The translations under genes and the position numbers were made by a program. The notes under the pieces are model-generated. The model saw only the letters and a list, made by a program, of their open reading frames with translations, did no database searches and was not told the origin of the DNA. A DNA stretch of 64,000 nt from positions 1-64,000 of the forward strand of contig NZ_PJJO01000056.1 of NCBI RefSeq assembly GCF_002929535.1, read 5' to 3'. Within the stretch, counting starts at the first letter, position 1. Each line of letters starts with the position of its first letter. Positions 49,905 to 59,806 of the stretch are shown one piece after another. Source of the stretch: Cryobacterium sp. Y11. Lineage in GTDB: Bacteria; Actinomycetota; Actinomycetes; Actinomycetales; Microbacteriaceae.

Positions 49905-50866
49905 ACGGCGGCTGTGCGGTGAACAACGAGAGTGTTGTGGACGGCGGTGCTGCGGCGACCGGGCCGGTCGTCTCCTTCGGTGATCGCCTCGCGCGGGTGT
50001 TTGCCCGTCAAGGCCAGCTGTGCGTTGGCATCGACCCGCACTCCTGGCTGCTCGGTGAGTGGAACCTGCCCGACTCGGCGGCGGGCGTGGAATCGTTCGG
50101 TCGCACGGTCGTCGCTGCCGCAGCAGCCGGCCGAGTCGGCATCGTCAAACCGCAGATTGCCTTCTTCGAAAGATTTGGCTCGGCCGGCTTCGTCGCTCTC
50201 GAGCGCGTGCTGGCCGACGCCCGGCAGGCCGGTTTGCTCGTGATCGGCGACGCCAAACGCGGCGACCTCGGCAGCAGTGTCGAAGCCTACGCCCAGGCCT
50301 GGCTATCGCCCGGTTCCCCGCTCGAGGTGGATGCCCTCACCCTCGCCGCCTACATGGGTGTCGGTTCGCTTGACTCACCGCTGAACCTCGCGGCAACGTA
50401 CGGCAAGGGTGTTTTCTTGCTCGCCGCGACCTCCAACCCGGAGGCCGCCGACATTCAGCGGGCGGTCGTTGCCGACGGACCGCGCGCCGGGTCGAGCGTC
50501 GCCCGTGCCATTCTGGATGACGTCGCCGAGCGGAACGCGCTGGCAGCATCCGCTCACGCGGCAACGAACGCGGCAATGAGCCCGACAACGAGCTTCGGGT
50601 CGATCGGCGTCGTGCTCGGAGCCACCCTCGACCTGCCATCATTCGGCATCGATCTGGAGGCGGCACCAACCGAATGTCGAACCCCGGTGCTCGCGCCGGG
50701 CTTTGGACACCAGGGTGGGCATATTATGGATCTGATCTCGATATATGGCGGATACGCCGGAGGGGTTATCGTGAGTGAATCGCGCAGTGTGCTCTCGGCC
50801 GGACCCCACCGGATCCAAGAAGCCATTGAGCGCCGAGTAGCCGAAGTAGGTGCCGTCCGTGGCTGA
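49901..50866 (+). CDS. pyrF: Orotidine 5'-phosphate decarboxylase (type 2)
   Basis: A 321-residue decarboxylase, the last step of UMP synthesis. The catalytic DAKRGD motif lies near residues 117-122, after [13 protein letters not shown] and LCVGIDPH. The size and sequence class fit the larger actinobacterial/mycobacterial type 2 form. The GTG start overlaps the carB stop. pyrD and pyrE are not in this window. Confidence 0.96.
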
Positions 50867-51779
50867 ACACCGTCCCACCCCGCCCGAAGTCGACCGGGTT
50901 GCCGCATCGCGCGCTGCGGTCGCCGCACGCCGGGCTCGCGCCAAGGTCAAGGCCGAGGTCGCCTCCGGTGACCGCACCGCGCTCGAAGTGCTCGCTACCG
51001 CCGTCGCGGACCCGATCGGCGTCGAGGGCCGGCTGCGGGTGACCGAACTGCTTGTGAGCATTCCGGCCATCGGCGTGACCAAAATGCAGCGCATCATTCA
51101 CCGACTGGAAATTTCGCCGTCCAAGCGCCTCGGCGGGCTCGGTCGGCACCAGCGTGACCGGCTCCGCGACTTTCTGTCCGAGCGGCCGAGCCTGCGTAAG
51201 AGCACCATCGATTCCAAACTGATTGTTCTCGCCGGACCAACCGCGGTAGGCAAGGGAACCGTTGCCGGGTACATCCGTGAGAATTATCCCGACGTGCTGC
51301 TTTCCGTCTCGGCGACCACGCGAGCGCCGCGCCCGGGGGAGACTGAGGGGCTCAGCTATTTCTTCGTCTCCGACGACGAATTTGACCGCATGATCGAGGC
51401 TGGGGAACTGCTTGAGTGGGCCAAGGTGCACAACGCCTACCGCTATGGCACGCCGCGCGGCCCGGTCGATGCGGCCATTGCCGCCGGTAACAGCGTGCTG
51501 CTCGAGATCGATCTGCAGGGTGCTCGCTCCGTGCGCCGCGCCATGCCAGAGGCTCGCCTGGTGTTTTTGTTGCCGCCGAGCTGGGACGAACTGGTGCGCC
51601 GCCTGATCGGTCGCGGCACCGAGGATTCGGCCGAGCAGGCGCGCCGTTTAGAGACCGCGAAACTTGAATTGGCCGCCCAGGGGGAGTTCGATTACCGGGT
51701 GATCAACCACGATGTCGCCGACGCCGCCCGCGAGGTCGTAGACTTGATGGAGATGCGTGCTGCAACAAGCATGTCGTAG
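50859..51779 (+). CDS. gmk: Guanylate kinase with N-terminal mIHF domain
   Basis: A 306-residue protein of two parts. Residues 1 to about 105 match actinobacterial integration host factor (mIHF): [20 protein letters not shown], then [18 protein letters not shown] and [15 protein letters not shown]. From about 122 on is guanylate kinase, with P-loop [23 protein letters not shown] and [12 protein letters not shown]. In mycobacteria these are two adjacent genes. The join [18 protein letters not shown] has no stop or second start. GTG at 50859 (AGGTG upstream) is preferred to 50850; both overlap pyrF. Confidence 0.93.
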   Translation: MAEHRPTPPEVDRVAASRAAVAARRARAKVKAEVASGDRTALEVLATAVADPIGVEGRLRVTELLVSIPAIGVTKMQRIIHRLEISPSKRLGGLGRHQRDRLRDFLSERPSLRKSTIDSKLIVLAGPTAVGKGTVAGYIRENYPDVLLSVSATTRAPRPGETEGLSYFFVSDDEFDRMIEAGELLEWAKVHNAYRYGTPRGPVDAAIAAGNSVLLEIDLQGARSVRRAMPEARLVFLLPPSWDELVRRLIGRGTEDSAEQARRLETAKLELAAQGEFDYRVINHDVADAAREVVDLMEMRAATSMS

Positions 51780-51874
51780 CGCCCGCTTCTGCTGAATTCT
51801 TGCGTGCCCAACGGTGCGTTTCCCGCAAAACTTGCACCGGCCTCAGGCTGTGCTCTATTAGGAGTGTGACAGCA

Positions 51875-52135
51875 ATGGCGAACAAGCCCACTGGCATCAT
51901 TGACCCGCCCATCGACGACCTGCTCTCCAAGGTCGACTCGAAGTATGCTCTCGTCATCTTTGCGTCCAAGCGTGCGCGTCAGATCAACGACTACTACGCT
52001 GACCTGCACGAAGGCAGCCTGTTCGACAACGTCGGACCGCTCGTCGACTCGACCGTCGAAGACAAGCCGCTCTCCGTGGCCCTGCGTGAAATTAACGACG
52101 ACAAGCTCGTTTCTCGCCCGATCGTCGAGGCCTAA
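51875..52135 (+). CDS. rpoZ: RNA polymerase omega subunit
   Basis: An 86-residue omega subunit that stabilises the beta' subunit of RNA polymerase. [20 protein letters not shown] followed by [12 protein letters not shown] is the family core. ATG at 51875 has AGGAG about 10 bases upstream; an in-frame GTG at 51866 is too close to that site. The order gmk-rpoZ-coaBC is conserved. Confidence 0.94.
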   Translation: MANKPTGIIDPPIDDLLSKVDSKYALVIFASKRARQINDYYADLHEGSLFDNVGPLVDSTVEDKPLSVALREINDDKLVSRPIVEA

Positions 52136-52159
52136 ACCACCTCGCTCGAAGCGCGCAAG

Positions 52160-53398
52160 ATGAAGACACCTCGCACGATCGTCGTTGGTATCACCGGCGG
52201 CATCGCAGCGTATAAGGCCGTCAACATCGTGCGCGCTTTTGTGTTGAACGGCGACTCCGTGCACGTGATCGCCACTGCGGCGGCACTGCGTTTCATCGGC
52301 AAACCGACGCTCGAGGCCATCTCCCGCAACCCGGTGCACACCGACCTGTATGAGGGTGTCGCCGAAGTGCGCCACGTGGCCATCGGCCAGGGAGCAGACC
52401 TCATCGTCGTCGCCCCGGCCACGGCCAATAGCATTGCCAAACTTGCCGTCGGCCTGGCCGACGATCTGCTCGGCAACACCATTCTTGCCAGCAGAGCCCC
52501 GCTCGTGATCGCCCCGGCCATGCACACCGAAATGTGGACCAACCCGGCGACCGTAGCGAACGTGGCCGTGCTGCGTTCCCGCGGCGTGACCATCGTCGGC
52601 CCCGGCGTTGGCCGCCTCACCGGCACCGACTCCGGCACGGGCCGCATGGAGGAGCCGGAGACCATCGTTGCGGTAGCCCTGGCCGTGCTCGACCGCACGT
52701 CGCCTGCTGGCGAGGCTGCGGCATCCGTTCTGCACGATCTGACCGGTCGCCGGGTGCTGATTAGTGCCGGTGGCACGCGCGAACCGCTCGACCCGGTGCG
52801 GTTTCTCGGCAACAGATCCAGCGGCCGGCAGGGCGTCGCGCTCGCCCAAGCCGCGCTGGCCCGGGGGGCAGTGGTTACGCTCGTCGCTGCCAACCTCGAA
52901 GTGCCCGTTCCGACCAGCATCACGACCGTTATGGTCACCAGTGCCCTCGAAATGCAGGAGGCCATGACGACCGCTGCCTCAGCGGCCGACGTGATCATCA
53001 TGGCCGCCGCCGTTGCCGACTATCGACCCACAGCGGTACAGCACGGCAAAATCAAAAAGGAAGAGGCGGGGGACACCCTCACCCTGGAATTGGTCAAGAA
53101 CCCCGACATTCTGGCCGGGCTATCCGCTACGAGCAGGCCGGGCCAGGTGATCATCGGCTTCGCCGCCGAAACCGAAGCGGATGCCGACCGGCTGCTGAAC
53201 CTCGGCCGGGAGAAAATTTCCCGCAAGGGATGCGACTTTCTGGTGGTGAACCGCGTCGGTTATGTGGACGGGGAAACGGTGGGTTTCGGCACGGAACGTA
53301 ACACGGTGACGGTGCTCGATCGGCACGGAGTTATAGTGAATGAGGCTGCCGGAAGTAAAATGTCGGTGGCCAATTGCATACTTGACCTGATCGGTTAG
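52160..53398 (+). CDS. coaBC: Phosphopantothenoylcysteine decarboxylase/synthetase CoaBC
   Basis: A 412-residue bifunctional enzyme of coenzyme A synthesis. The N-terminal flavin decarboxylase half has GGIAAYKAVNIV, the His-containing VRHVAIGQ and PAMHTEMWTNPAT. The C-terminal synthetase half has GGTREPLDPVRFLGNRSSG, AAVADYRP and KIKKEE. It is complete and of normal length. Confidence 0.96.
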   Translation: MKTPRTIVVGITGGIAAYKAVNIVRAFVLNGDSVHVIATAAALRFIGKPTLEAISRNPVHTDLYEGVAEVRHVAIGQGADLIVVAPATANSIAKLAVGLADDLLGNTILASRAPLVIAPAMHTEMWTNPATVANVAVLRSRGVTIVGPGVGRLTGTDSGTGRMEEPETIVAVALAVLDRTSPAGEAAASVLHDLTGRRVLISAGGTREPLDPVRFLGNRSSGRQGVALAQAALARGAVVTLVAANLEVPVPTSITTVMVTSALEMQEAMTTAASAADVIIMAAAVADYRPTAVQHGKIKKEEAGDTLTLELVKNPDILAGLSATSRPGQVIIGFAAETEADADRLLNLGREKISRKGCDFLVVNRVGYVDGETVGFGTERNTVTVLDRHGVIVNEAAGSKMSVANCILDLIG

Positions 53399-53434
53399 CT
53401 TCCGCTGCGACAGGCACTGCACCGCATTCAGCAT

Positions 53435-53451
53435 CTACGTTTTTTACGTAG
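53435..53451. repeat. Short palindrome upstream of metK
   Basis: CTACGT (53435-53440) and ACGTAG (53446-53451) flank five T, 29 bases before the metK ATG. It could be an operator or a weak hairpin. No SAM riboswitch pattern is seen in this short 81-base gap. Confidence 0.4.
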
Positions 53452-53479
53452 TTAGTCAACTTCTACAGAGACGGGCCAG

Positions 53480-54673
53480 ATGAGCGATCTTCGCCTCTTC
53501 ACCTCGGAATCAGTCACCGAGGGCCATCCAGACAAGATCTGCGACCAGATTTCCGACAGCATCCTCGATGCGCTGCTCACTCACGACCCGCACAGCCGCG
53601 TCGCCGTCGAGACCCTGGTCACCACGGGTCTCGTGCACGTGGCCGGCGAAGTCACCACCGAGGCGTACGTCGAGATCCCATCGATCGTGCGCAAGTGCAT
53701 TACCGACATCGGCTACGACTCCTCGGATGTCTGGTTTGACGGCCGCTCCTGCGGCGTCGAAGTCTCCATCGGCGGCCAGTCACCCGACATCGCCCAGGGC
53801 GTGGACAACGCCTTCGAGACGCGCGAACAATCGAGCGTCGACGACTTCGACCGGCAGGGCGCCGGCGACCAGGGCATCATGTTTGGCTACGCCACCCGCG
53901 AGACCCCCGAACTCATGCCGATCCCGATCTGGATTGCTCACCGGCTGGCCGAACGCCTCGCCTTCGTGCGCAAGAGCGGCGAGCTCAACTATCTGCGCCC
54001 CGACGGCAAGACGCAGGTCACCATCGGCTACGACGGCATCATTCCGCGCACCGTCGAAACCGTCGTGGTGTCGACCCAACACGCGCCGTCTGTCACTACG
54101 GAGCGGTTGCGCCTTGAGGTTGACGAGCTCGTGATTCGCCCGGTGCTCGATTTGATCGACCTGGATTCCTCCTCGCTGACTGCCCTGATCAACCCCACTG
54201 GACGCTTTGAAATCGGCGGCCCGCAGGGTGACGCCGGCCTCACCGGGCGCAAGATCATCATCGATACCTACGGCGGATCGAGCCGGCATGGCGGGGGAGC
54301 GTTCAGCGGCAAGGACCCGTCCAAGGTGGACCGCTCCGCCGCATACGCCATGCGCTGGGTTGCTAAAAATGCCGTCGCTGCCGGGCTAGCCGAACGCCTC
54401 GAGGTGCAGGTCGCCTATGCCATCGGCAAGGCGTCTCCGGTTGGGCTCTACGTCGAAACCTTCGGCACCGGGGTGCTGCCCGATAAGGAGATCACCGCCG
54501 CTATCCGCGCCGTGTTCGACCTGCGGCCAGCCGCGATCATCCACTCGCTCGACCTGCTGCGGCCCATCTACGCGCAGACGGCCACCTACGGCCACTTCGG
54601 CCGTGAGCTGCCCGACTTTACCTGGGAACGCCTCGACAAGGTCGACGACCTGCGCAGCGCCGCCGGCCTCTGA
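53480..54673 (+). CDS. metK: S-adenosylmethionine synthetase
   Basis: A 397-residue enzyme that makes S-adenosylmethionine from methionine and ATP. Signatures are [30 protein letters not shown] and [20 protein letters not shown]. All three repeated domains look intact. It sits between coaBC and priA, as in other actinobacteria. Confidence 0.97.
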   Translation: MSDLRLFTSESVTEGHPDKICDQISDSILDALLTHDPHSRVAVETLVTTGLVHVAGEVTTEAYVEIPSIVRKCITDIGYDSSDVWFDGRSCGVEVSIGGQSPDIAQGVDNAFETREQSSVDDFDRQGAGDQGIMFGYATRETPELMPIPIWIAHRLAERLAFVRKSGELNYLRPDGKTQVTIGYDGIIPRTVETVVVSTQHAPSVTTERLRLEVDELVIRPVLDLIDLDSSSLTALINPTGRFEIGGPQGDAGLTGRKIIIDTYGGSSRHGGGAFSGKDPSKVDRSAAYAMRWVAKNAVAAGLAERLEVQVAYAIGKASPVGLYVETFGTGVLPDKEITAAIRAVFDLRPAAIIHSLDLLRPIYAQTATYGHFGRELPDFTWERLDKVDDLRSAAGL

Positions 54674-54689
54674 ACCGCAGCGGAACCTG

Positions 54690-56801
54690 ATGACGCACAC
54701 GGGCCTCGTCGCACGGGTGCTCATTGATTCCCCGCTACCGCAACTCGACCACCTATTCGACTACGGCGTACCCGCCGGGCTGGCCGGACAGGTGGCGGCG
54801 GGGATGCGGGTCAAGGTGCCGTTTCGTTCCGGTGGGCGGGTTGTAGAGGCCTATGTGATCGAGGTATTCGACCCGTCGGCCGAGTCCGCCTCTGAAACGG
54901 ATGCCGCCTTCCGGGGCGCGCTCAGTCCGCTGGACTCGGTCGTGTCCACGGCGGTGGTGCTCACGCCGGCGGTCTGGAAGCTGGCCCGCCGACTGGCTGA
55001 TCGGGCGGCGGGGAACGCGAGTGACATCATTCGTCTGGCCGTGCCGCCGCGCCAGGTGCGCGTCGAAAAAGCCTGGCTGGCCGCGCGGGACGCTGCGGCC
55101 GCTGTGGACGCTGCGGCCGCTGCCTTCGAGGAGTCCTCCATCTCGGCACCGCCAGCGACAGCCCCGCCCACCCACCCGCTGGTCGAGTCCGCCGAGACCG
55201 CCATGCCGACGCCGTCACCCGCCGCACTCGCGCTAACCACATCCGCGTTCGTCGGCTACCCGACCGGTCGCCTCGACAGCGCCATCATCGAACATCACCG
55301 GGTCGCCGTCGCTGCGATTCCCGAACTCGTGCAACTTGAAGACGGCACAACCGTTGGCCGCTGGGCGCAAACCCTGGCCGAACTCGCCGTCGCCACCCTT
55401 GGTGCCGGGCAGAGCGCCATCCTCTGTGTGCCCGATTTTCGCGACCAAGACCAAGTGCAGGCCGCCCTGGCTCAGCTCGCGCCGACCCTGCCGCTGAGCC
55501 GGGTCGATGCCCGCCAGCCCAACCCCGACCGCTACCGTGCCTTCCTCGCTTGCCTGGAACCCGCACCGCGCATCATTCTCGGCAACCGCTCGGCCGTGTA
55601 CGCCCCGGCGCAGAACCTGGGCCTCATCGCCCTCTGGGACGATGGCGACCCGCTCTACACCGAGCCGCTCAGCCCCTACGTCAACACCCGCGACGCGGCA
55701 CTGGTACGTCAGCAGAACAGCGACTGCGCGCTGGTTTTTCTCGGCCATTCGCGCAGCGTTGAAACCCAGCGTCTGGTCGAGTTGGGTTACCTGGCCGAGG
55801 TGAGCCCGGCCGCCGACCGTCACCCGCGCATCATTCCCACCGACTTTCAATCCGAACCAGATCAGCAGGCCCGCGCGGCCCGCATCCCCTCGGCCGCGTG
55901 GCAGGCCGCCCGCGAGGCGCTCGCTCACGGACCCGTTCTGGTGCAGGTCGCCAGCCCCGGCTACGCGCCGATGCTCGCCTGCCAAAGCTGCAAGAAGGCC
56001 GCCCGCTGCACGCACTGCCAGGGTCCGCTCGGGCTCAAATCGGCCTCCGCCGTACCGTCCTGCCGGTGGTGCGGCGCCCTCGCCGCCGGCTGGACCTGCG
56101 CGCACTGCGACGGTACCAAGCTGCGCGTGGTCACGCTCGGCACCGGGCGCACCGCCGAAGAGCTCGGCCGCGCCTTTCCAGGAGCCCGCGTGATCGTTGC
56201 CGACGGCGAGCATACCGTGCAGACACTTGGCCCAGACCCGGCCCTCGTCATCGCGACCCGTGGCGCCGAACCGGTGCCGACCGGCGGCTATCGCGCCATC
56301 CTGATTCTCGACGGCGAACGCATGCTGGCCCGCGAATCACTGCGGGTTGCCGAAGACTGCCTGCGCTGGTGGGCCAACGCGGCTGCGCTTGCAGCCCCCG
56401 GCGCGCCCGTGCTTCTCGCCGGAGTCGGCGGCGCCCTCGCCCGGGCGCTCAACGCCTGGCACCCCGATATCTTCGCTGCCAGCGAGCTCGCCGACCGTCG
56501 CCAGCTGCGTTTTCCACCGGCAGTGCGGGTCGCCTCGGTCACCGGAACCGCCGCCGACGTCGACGCGGCCCTCGCCGACCTCGGCGCGGTCGCCGGCCTC
56601 GACGTGCTCGGTCCGGTCGACACCGAGTCGCCCCTGGTACGCGCCGTCGTGCGGTTCGCCTACGCCCGCGGTGATGAGGTTGCCCACGCCCTCAAAACTG
56701 CGGTCGTGCGCAACGCCGCCAAGCGCCGCAAACCGAAGTCCGGTTCGTTCCAACCGGCACCTACACTTAAAGTTCGATTCGATGACCCGGAGCTGCTCTA
56801 A
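54690..56801 (+). CDS. priA: Primosomal protein N' (PriA), ATPase motifs degenerate
   Basis: A 703-residue PriA-like protein for replication restart. The N-terminal 3'-DNA-binding domain is recognisable (VLIDSPLPQLDHLFDYGVP). Eight cysteines of the zinc-binding region are kept (CQSCKKAARCTHC, then CRWCG and CAHCDG, about residues 431-472). Walker A is missing: the expected GxxGSGKT is replaced by GYPTGRLDSA, and the DExH position reads LWDDGD. Actinobacterial PriA is known to lack helicase motifs, so it probably acts as a structural loader. An Ala/Pro-rich insert lies near residues 125-175. Confidence 0.92.
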   Translation: MTHTGLVARVLIDSPLPQLDHLFDYGVPAGLAGQVAAGMRVKVPFRSGGRVVEAYVIEVFDPSAESASETDAAFRGALSPLDSVVSTAVVLTPAVWKLARRLADRAAGNASDIIRLAVPPRQVRVEKAWLAARDAAAAVDAAAAAFEESSISAPPATAPPTHPLVESAETAMPTPSPAALALTTSAFVGYPTGRLDSAIIEHHRVAVAAIPELVQLEDGTTVGRWAQTLAELAVATLGAGQSAILCVPDFRDQDQVQAALAQLAPTLPLSRVDARQPNPDRYRAFLACLEPAPRIILGNRSAVYAPAQNLGLIALWDDGDPLYTEPLSPYVNTRDAALVRQQNSDCALVFLGHSRSVETQRLVELGYLAEVSPAADRHPRIIPTDFQSEPDQQARAARIPSAAWQAAREALAHGPVLVQVASPGYAPMLACQSCKKAARCTHCQGPLGLKSASAVPSCRWCGALAAGWTCAHCDGTKLRVVTLGTGRTAEELGRAFPGARVIVADGEHTVQTLGPDPALVIATRGAEPVPTGGYRAILILDGERMLARESLRVAEDCLRWWANAAALAAPGAPVLLAGVGGALARALNAWHPDIFAASELADRRQLRFPPAVRVASVTGTAADVDAALADLGAVAGLDVLGPVDTESPLVRAVVRFAYARGDEVAHALKTAVVRNAAKRRKPKSGSFQPAPTLKVRFDDPELL

Positions 56802-57719
56802 ATGAAACTCGTCTTTGCCGGCACGCCCGAGGTCGCGCTGCCCAGCCTCACGGCCCTAGCCGGCACCGATCACGAGATTGTCTCCGTGATCACCCGAGCG
56901 GATGCCCCGCTCGGTCGTAAACGCACCCTCACCCCGTCACCGGTCGCGCACGCTGCCGCCGAACGAGGGTACCCGGTACTGAAGACCAACCGGCTCGATG
57001 GTGAAGCAACAGAGATTATCAGAGCGCTGCAGCCCGACCTTGGAGTCATCGTCGCTTACGGCGGCATTGTGCGCGAACCCTTGCTCTCTGTGCCCCGCCT
57101 CGGCTGGATCAACCTGCACTTCTCGCTGCTGCCGCGCTGGCGCGGTGCGTCGCCGGTGCAGCGGGCGGTCATCGCTGGCGATGAATTCACCGGAGCCGCC
57201 GTGTTCCAACTGGTGCCGGAGCTTGACGCCGGGGCCGTGTTCGGCAGCTTTTCTCAGGCCCTCGGCGCACATTCCACATCGGGAATACTTCTTAGCGAGC
57301 TCAGTCACAGCGGCGCCGAGTTGCTCCTGCGCGTTGTTGCCGAGCTCGATGCTGGTACCGCCCTGGCCGTGCCGCAGACCGGCGACGTCACCCTCGCCCC
57401 CAAGCTGACCAGGGACGACGCGCGGATCGATTTCGATCAGCCAGCGGCATCCATTTACAGTCGCATTCGCGGAGTCACTCCCGAGCCGGGCGCGTTCACC
57501 ACGGTGAACGACGCCGTTCTCAAACTTCTCGAGGTCGCCCCGAGCGTCGACGAGCCCACCCTGCCTGCTGGAATGATTCTGCAGCGTGAAAAATCAGTGC
57601 TCGTGGGCACGCAGACCGAACCTCTGGTTCTGCTGCGCGTGCAACCGGCCGGAAAGACAGCAATGACAGCAAACGACTGGTGGCGCGGAGTGGCAGCGGA
57701 ATCGGTGACGGCCTCATGA
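56802..57719 (+). CDS. fmt: Methionyl-tRNA formyltransferase
   Basis: A 305-residue enzyme that formylates initiator Met-tRNA. KLVFAGTPEVALPSL opens the protein; INLHFSLLPRWRGASPVQ near residue 105 holds the active-site Asn and His, and TGAAVFQLVPELDAG holds the Asp. The C-terminal OB-fold domain is present. It starts on the base after the priA TAA stop. rsmB overlaps its stop. Confidence 0.95.
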   Translation: MKLVFAGTPEVALPSLTALAGTDHEIVSVITRADAPLGRKRTLTPSPVAHAAAERGYPVLKTNRLDGEATEIIRALQPDLGVIVAYGGIVREPLLSVPRLGWINLHFSLLPRWRGASPVQRAVIAGDEFTGAAVFQLVPELDAGAVFGSFSQALGAHSTSGILLSELSHSGAELLLRVVAELDAGTALAVPQTGDVTLAPKLTRDDARIDFDQPAASIYSRIRGVTPEPGAFTTVNDAVLKLLEVAPSVDEPTLPAGMILQREKSVLVGTQTEPLVLLRVQPAGKTAMTANDWWRGVAAESVTAS

Positions 57720-59257
57720 GCGACGATCACACCCGGGGAGATCGCTCCGAAGCAGCCGGTTCCGGCGCGGTACCCACTGGTGATGTCCGTTCCGGTACAG
57801 CTCGTTCGGGCGGGTCGCCGACTGGGGCGGCTCGTTCCGCGTCGGCGTCGTCGGGCGCTGGCGCACGCACCGGACACGCCCCGGCCGATTTCGTGCAGCC
57901 CGCGCGTCGCATCGCCTACGAGGTGATTGCCGCCGTGCGCGAATCCGACGCCTACGCCAACCTTCTGCTGCCGACCCGCATCCAGCGCGCCGCCCTCAAT
58001 ACAGCGGATGCCGCCCTCGCGACCGAGCTCACCTACGGCACCCTGCGCATGCAGGGCTTCTACGACCGGGTGATCGCCCTCGCTGCGAACCGTCCTGTCA
58101 CCGCGATTGATCCCGCAATTCTCGACGTGTTGCGCCTCGGCGCGCACCAGCTGCTCGCCACCCGTGTCGCCACCCATGCGGCGGTCAACGAGTCGGTGTC
58201 GCTGGCCAAGCAGGTCGGCTCGCGCTCCGCGACCGGATTCACCAACGGCGTGCTGCGCACCATCTCCCGCTCCAGCGCCAAGGAATGGCGCGACCTGGTG
58301 CTGGAAGGCGCGGTCAATGTCGATGACCGGCTCGCGGCCGAATTCTCGCACCCCGCCTGGATCGTGCGGGCCTTTCGGCAGTCGCTCCGCGCCGAAGGCC
58401 ACGAAGGCGAACTCGCCGACCTGCTTGCCGCCGACAATATGGCGGCCAAGGTCAACATGGTCGCGTTGCCCGGGCTCGCGACCGACGCTGACCGGGAACG
58501 CCTGGGCCTCGCCGACGAATTTTCACCGGTTGGTTACGTGCTGGACTCCGGTGACCCATACCACCTTGTGACCGCAACGGATGGTCGCGTTCGGGTGCAA
58601 GATGAAGGCTCGCAGATAGCAGCCCTCGCGCTCAGCCGGGCTCGGCCGATCGTTGCAGGGGAGCGCTGGCTCGACCTCTGCGCGGGTCCGGGTGGCAAGG
58701 CAGCCCTGCTTGCCTCCGAAGCACGTGCCGGGGGAGCTGAGCTCGTCGCGAACGAGCTCGTCCCCGCCCGAGCGACCCTCGTGCGCACGGCCCTCGCGGC
58801 ACTGCCCGAAACAGTTCCGGTCTGGGAAATCGACGGAACCACCATTGGTCAGACGCATCCAGAGACCTTCGATCGCATCCTGCTCGACGCCCCCTGCACC
58901 GGCCTCGGCGCTCTGAGGCGCCGGCCAGAGGCGCGCTGGCGCAAGCAGCCCAAGGACGTCGCCGACCTCGCCGGGCTGCAGTCCGGACTCATCGACGCGG
59001 CCCTGCTCGCGCTCAAGCCCGGCGGCATCCTCGCCTATGTCACGTGTTCGCCGCACACCGCCGAGACCCGAGCCATCGTCGCCCTGGCCGTGCGCAAGGC
59101 CGATGGTGCGGTGACGGCGCTTGACACGGCTGCCGTCGTGCAGTCGTTCAGTGCTGCAAACCTCGACCTGCCCGCCGACACCGGGAGTGTGCAGCTGTGG
59201 CCACACCGCCACGGCACCGATGCCATGTTCATCACCCTGCTGCAGCGAGCCCTGTAG
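57716..59257 (+). CDS. rsmB: 16S rRNA m5C methyltransferase RsmB (NOL1/NOP2/Sun family)
   Basis: A 513-residue SAM-dependent rRNA methyltransferase. A Ser/Gly/Thr-rich extension (residues 1-50) precedes an N-terminal NusB-like domain. The SAM site is DLCAGPGGKAALLAS (about 318), and the two catalytic cysteines are in DAPCTGLGALRRRPE (about 394) and VTCSPHTAET (about 444). ATG at 57716 overlaps the fmt stop (ATGA); the low-complexity extension makes a later true start possible. Confidence 0.94.
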   Translation: MSDDHTRGDRSEAAGSGAVPTGDVRSGTARSGGSPTGAARSASASSGAGARTGHAPADFVQPARRIAYEVIAAVRESDAYANLLLPTRIQRAALNTADAALATELTYGTLRMQGFYDRVIALAANRPVTAIDPAILDVLRLGAHQLLATRVATHAAVNESVSLAKQVGSRSATGFTNGVLRTISRSSAKEWRDLVLEGAVNVDDRLAAEFSHPAWIVRAFRQSLRAEGHEGELADLLAADNMAAKVNMVALPGLATDADRERLGLADEFSPVGYVLDSGDPYHLVTATDGRVRVQDEGSQIAALALSRARPIVAGERWLDLCAGPGGKAALLASEARAGGAELVANELVPARATLVRTALAALPETVPVWEIDGTTIGQTHPETFDRILLDAPCTGLGALRRRPEARWRKQPKDVADLAGLQSGLIDAALLALKPGGILAYVTCSPHTAETRAIVALAVRKADGAVTALDTAAVVQSFSAANLDLPADTGSVQLWPHRHGTDAMFITLLQRAL

Positions 59258-59806
59258 TCCGGCGCCCCCCTCGGCCCATCACGTTCGGGACCATCACCGC
59301 CGGGCCGATCACGTTCCGGTTTCTGGCCCGGAACGTAGGCCCACGTGCTGATCATGGGCCCGGTACGGGAGCACGGCGCGGTGGTGAACCTGATCGAATT
59401 TCGTGGATCTCCGGCGAGACCGCTCCACGTTCACGGTGCGCGGGGGCTGCGCCGCTGCGCGGGAGGCCCAACTCCCGCGCACTGGCGCAGCCCGCGCGTG
59501 GCGCGTGGCGCGGGACTTTCGGCCAGACCGTAACTACCGCGCAGCGGCGTAGGTCCCGCACAGCGCCCGACGACGTCTCGAAAACGTCCCGTCCACCCCA
59601 CCGGTTCGTTGCGCCGTGAGTTTTGAACGTTTCAACGGCGGCAAAGCCAAGCGGTCTGGGCAACGCCGGGGTTTTATGCTGCGGGTAATAGCTGGTTGAG
59701 GCGTTGTGCGGGGGCGGGAGATCGAGGGCGGGGCGTGGGCGGCGTTTCGCACTTGGGCAGGGGTCGCACCCATACCTCGCAGACGACCCGGCGTACCGTG
59801 GCATGG
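59258..59806. other. Non-coding insertion between rsmB and rpe, left part
   Basis: No credible gene in about 550 bases. It contains copy C of the dispersed repeat (59437-59559). The remaining sequence is GC-rich without terminator-like T runs. In related genomes rsmB and rpe are usually close neighbours, so this looks like inserted or decayed DNA. Confidence 0.5.
59437..59559 (+). repeat. Dispersed GC-rich intergenic repeat, copy C (two units)
   Basis: Unit 1 (59437-59498) aligns with copies A and B: GCGCGGGGGCTGCGCCGCT, then GCGCGGGAGGCCCAACTCCC and GCGCACTGGCGCAG. Unit 2 (59508-59559) aligns with unit 2 of copy B: GCGCGGGACTTTCGGCCAGA, CGCGCAGCGGCGTAGGTCCC. The paired-unit order is the same as in copy B. 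Confidence 0.78.

Noticed and set aside
54690-56801. Loss of Walker A in PriA as evidence of a broken gene
   Set aside because: Actinobacterial PriA proteins generally lack helicase motifs; the frame, length and zinc cysteines are intact.
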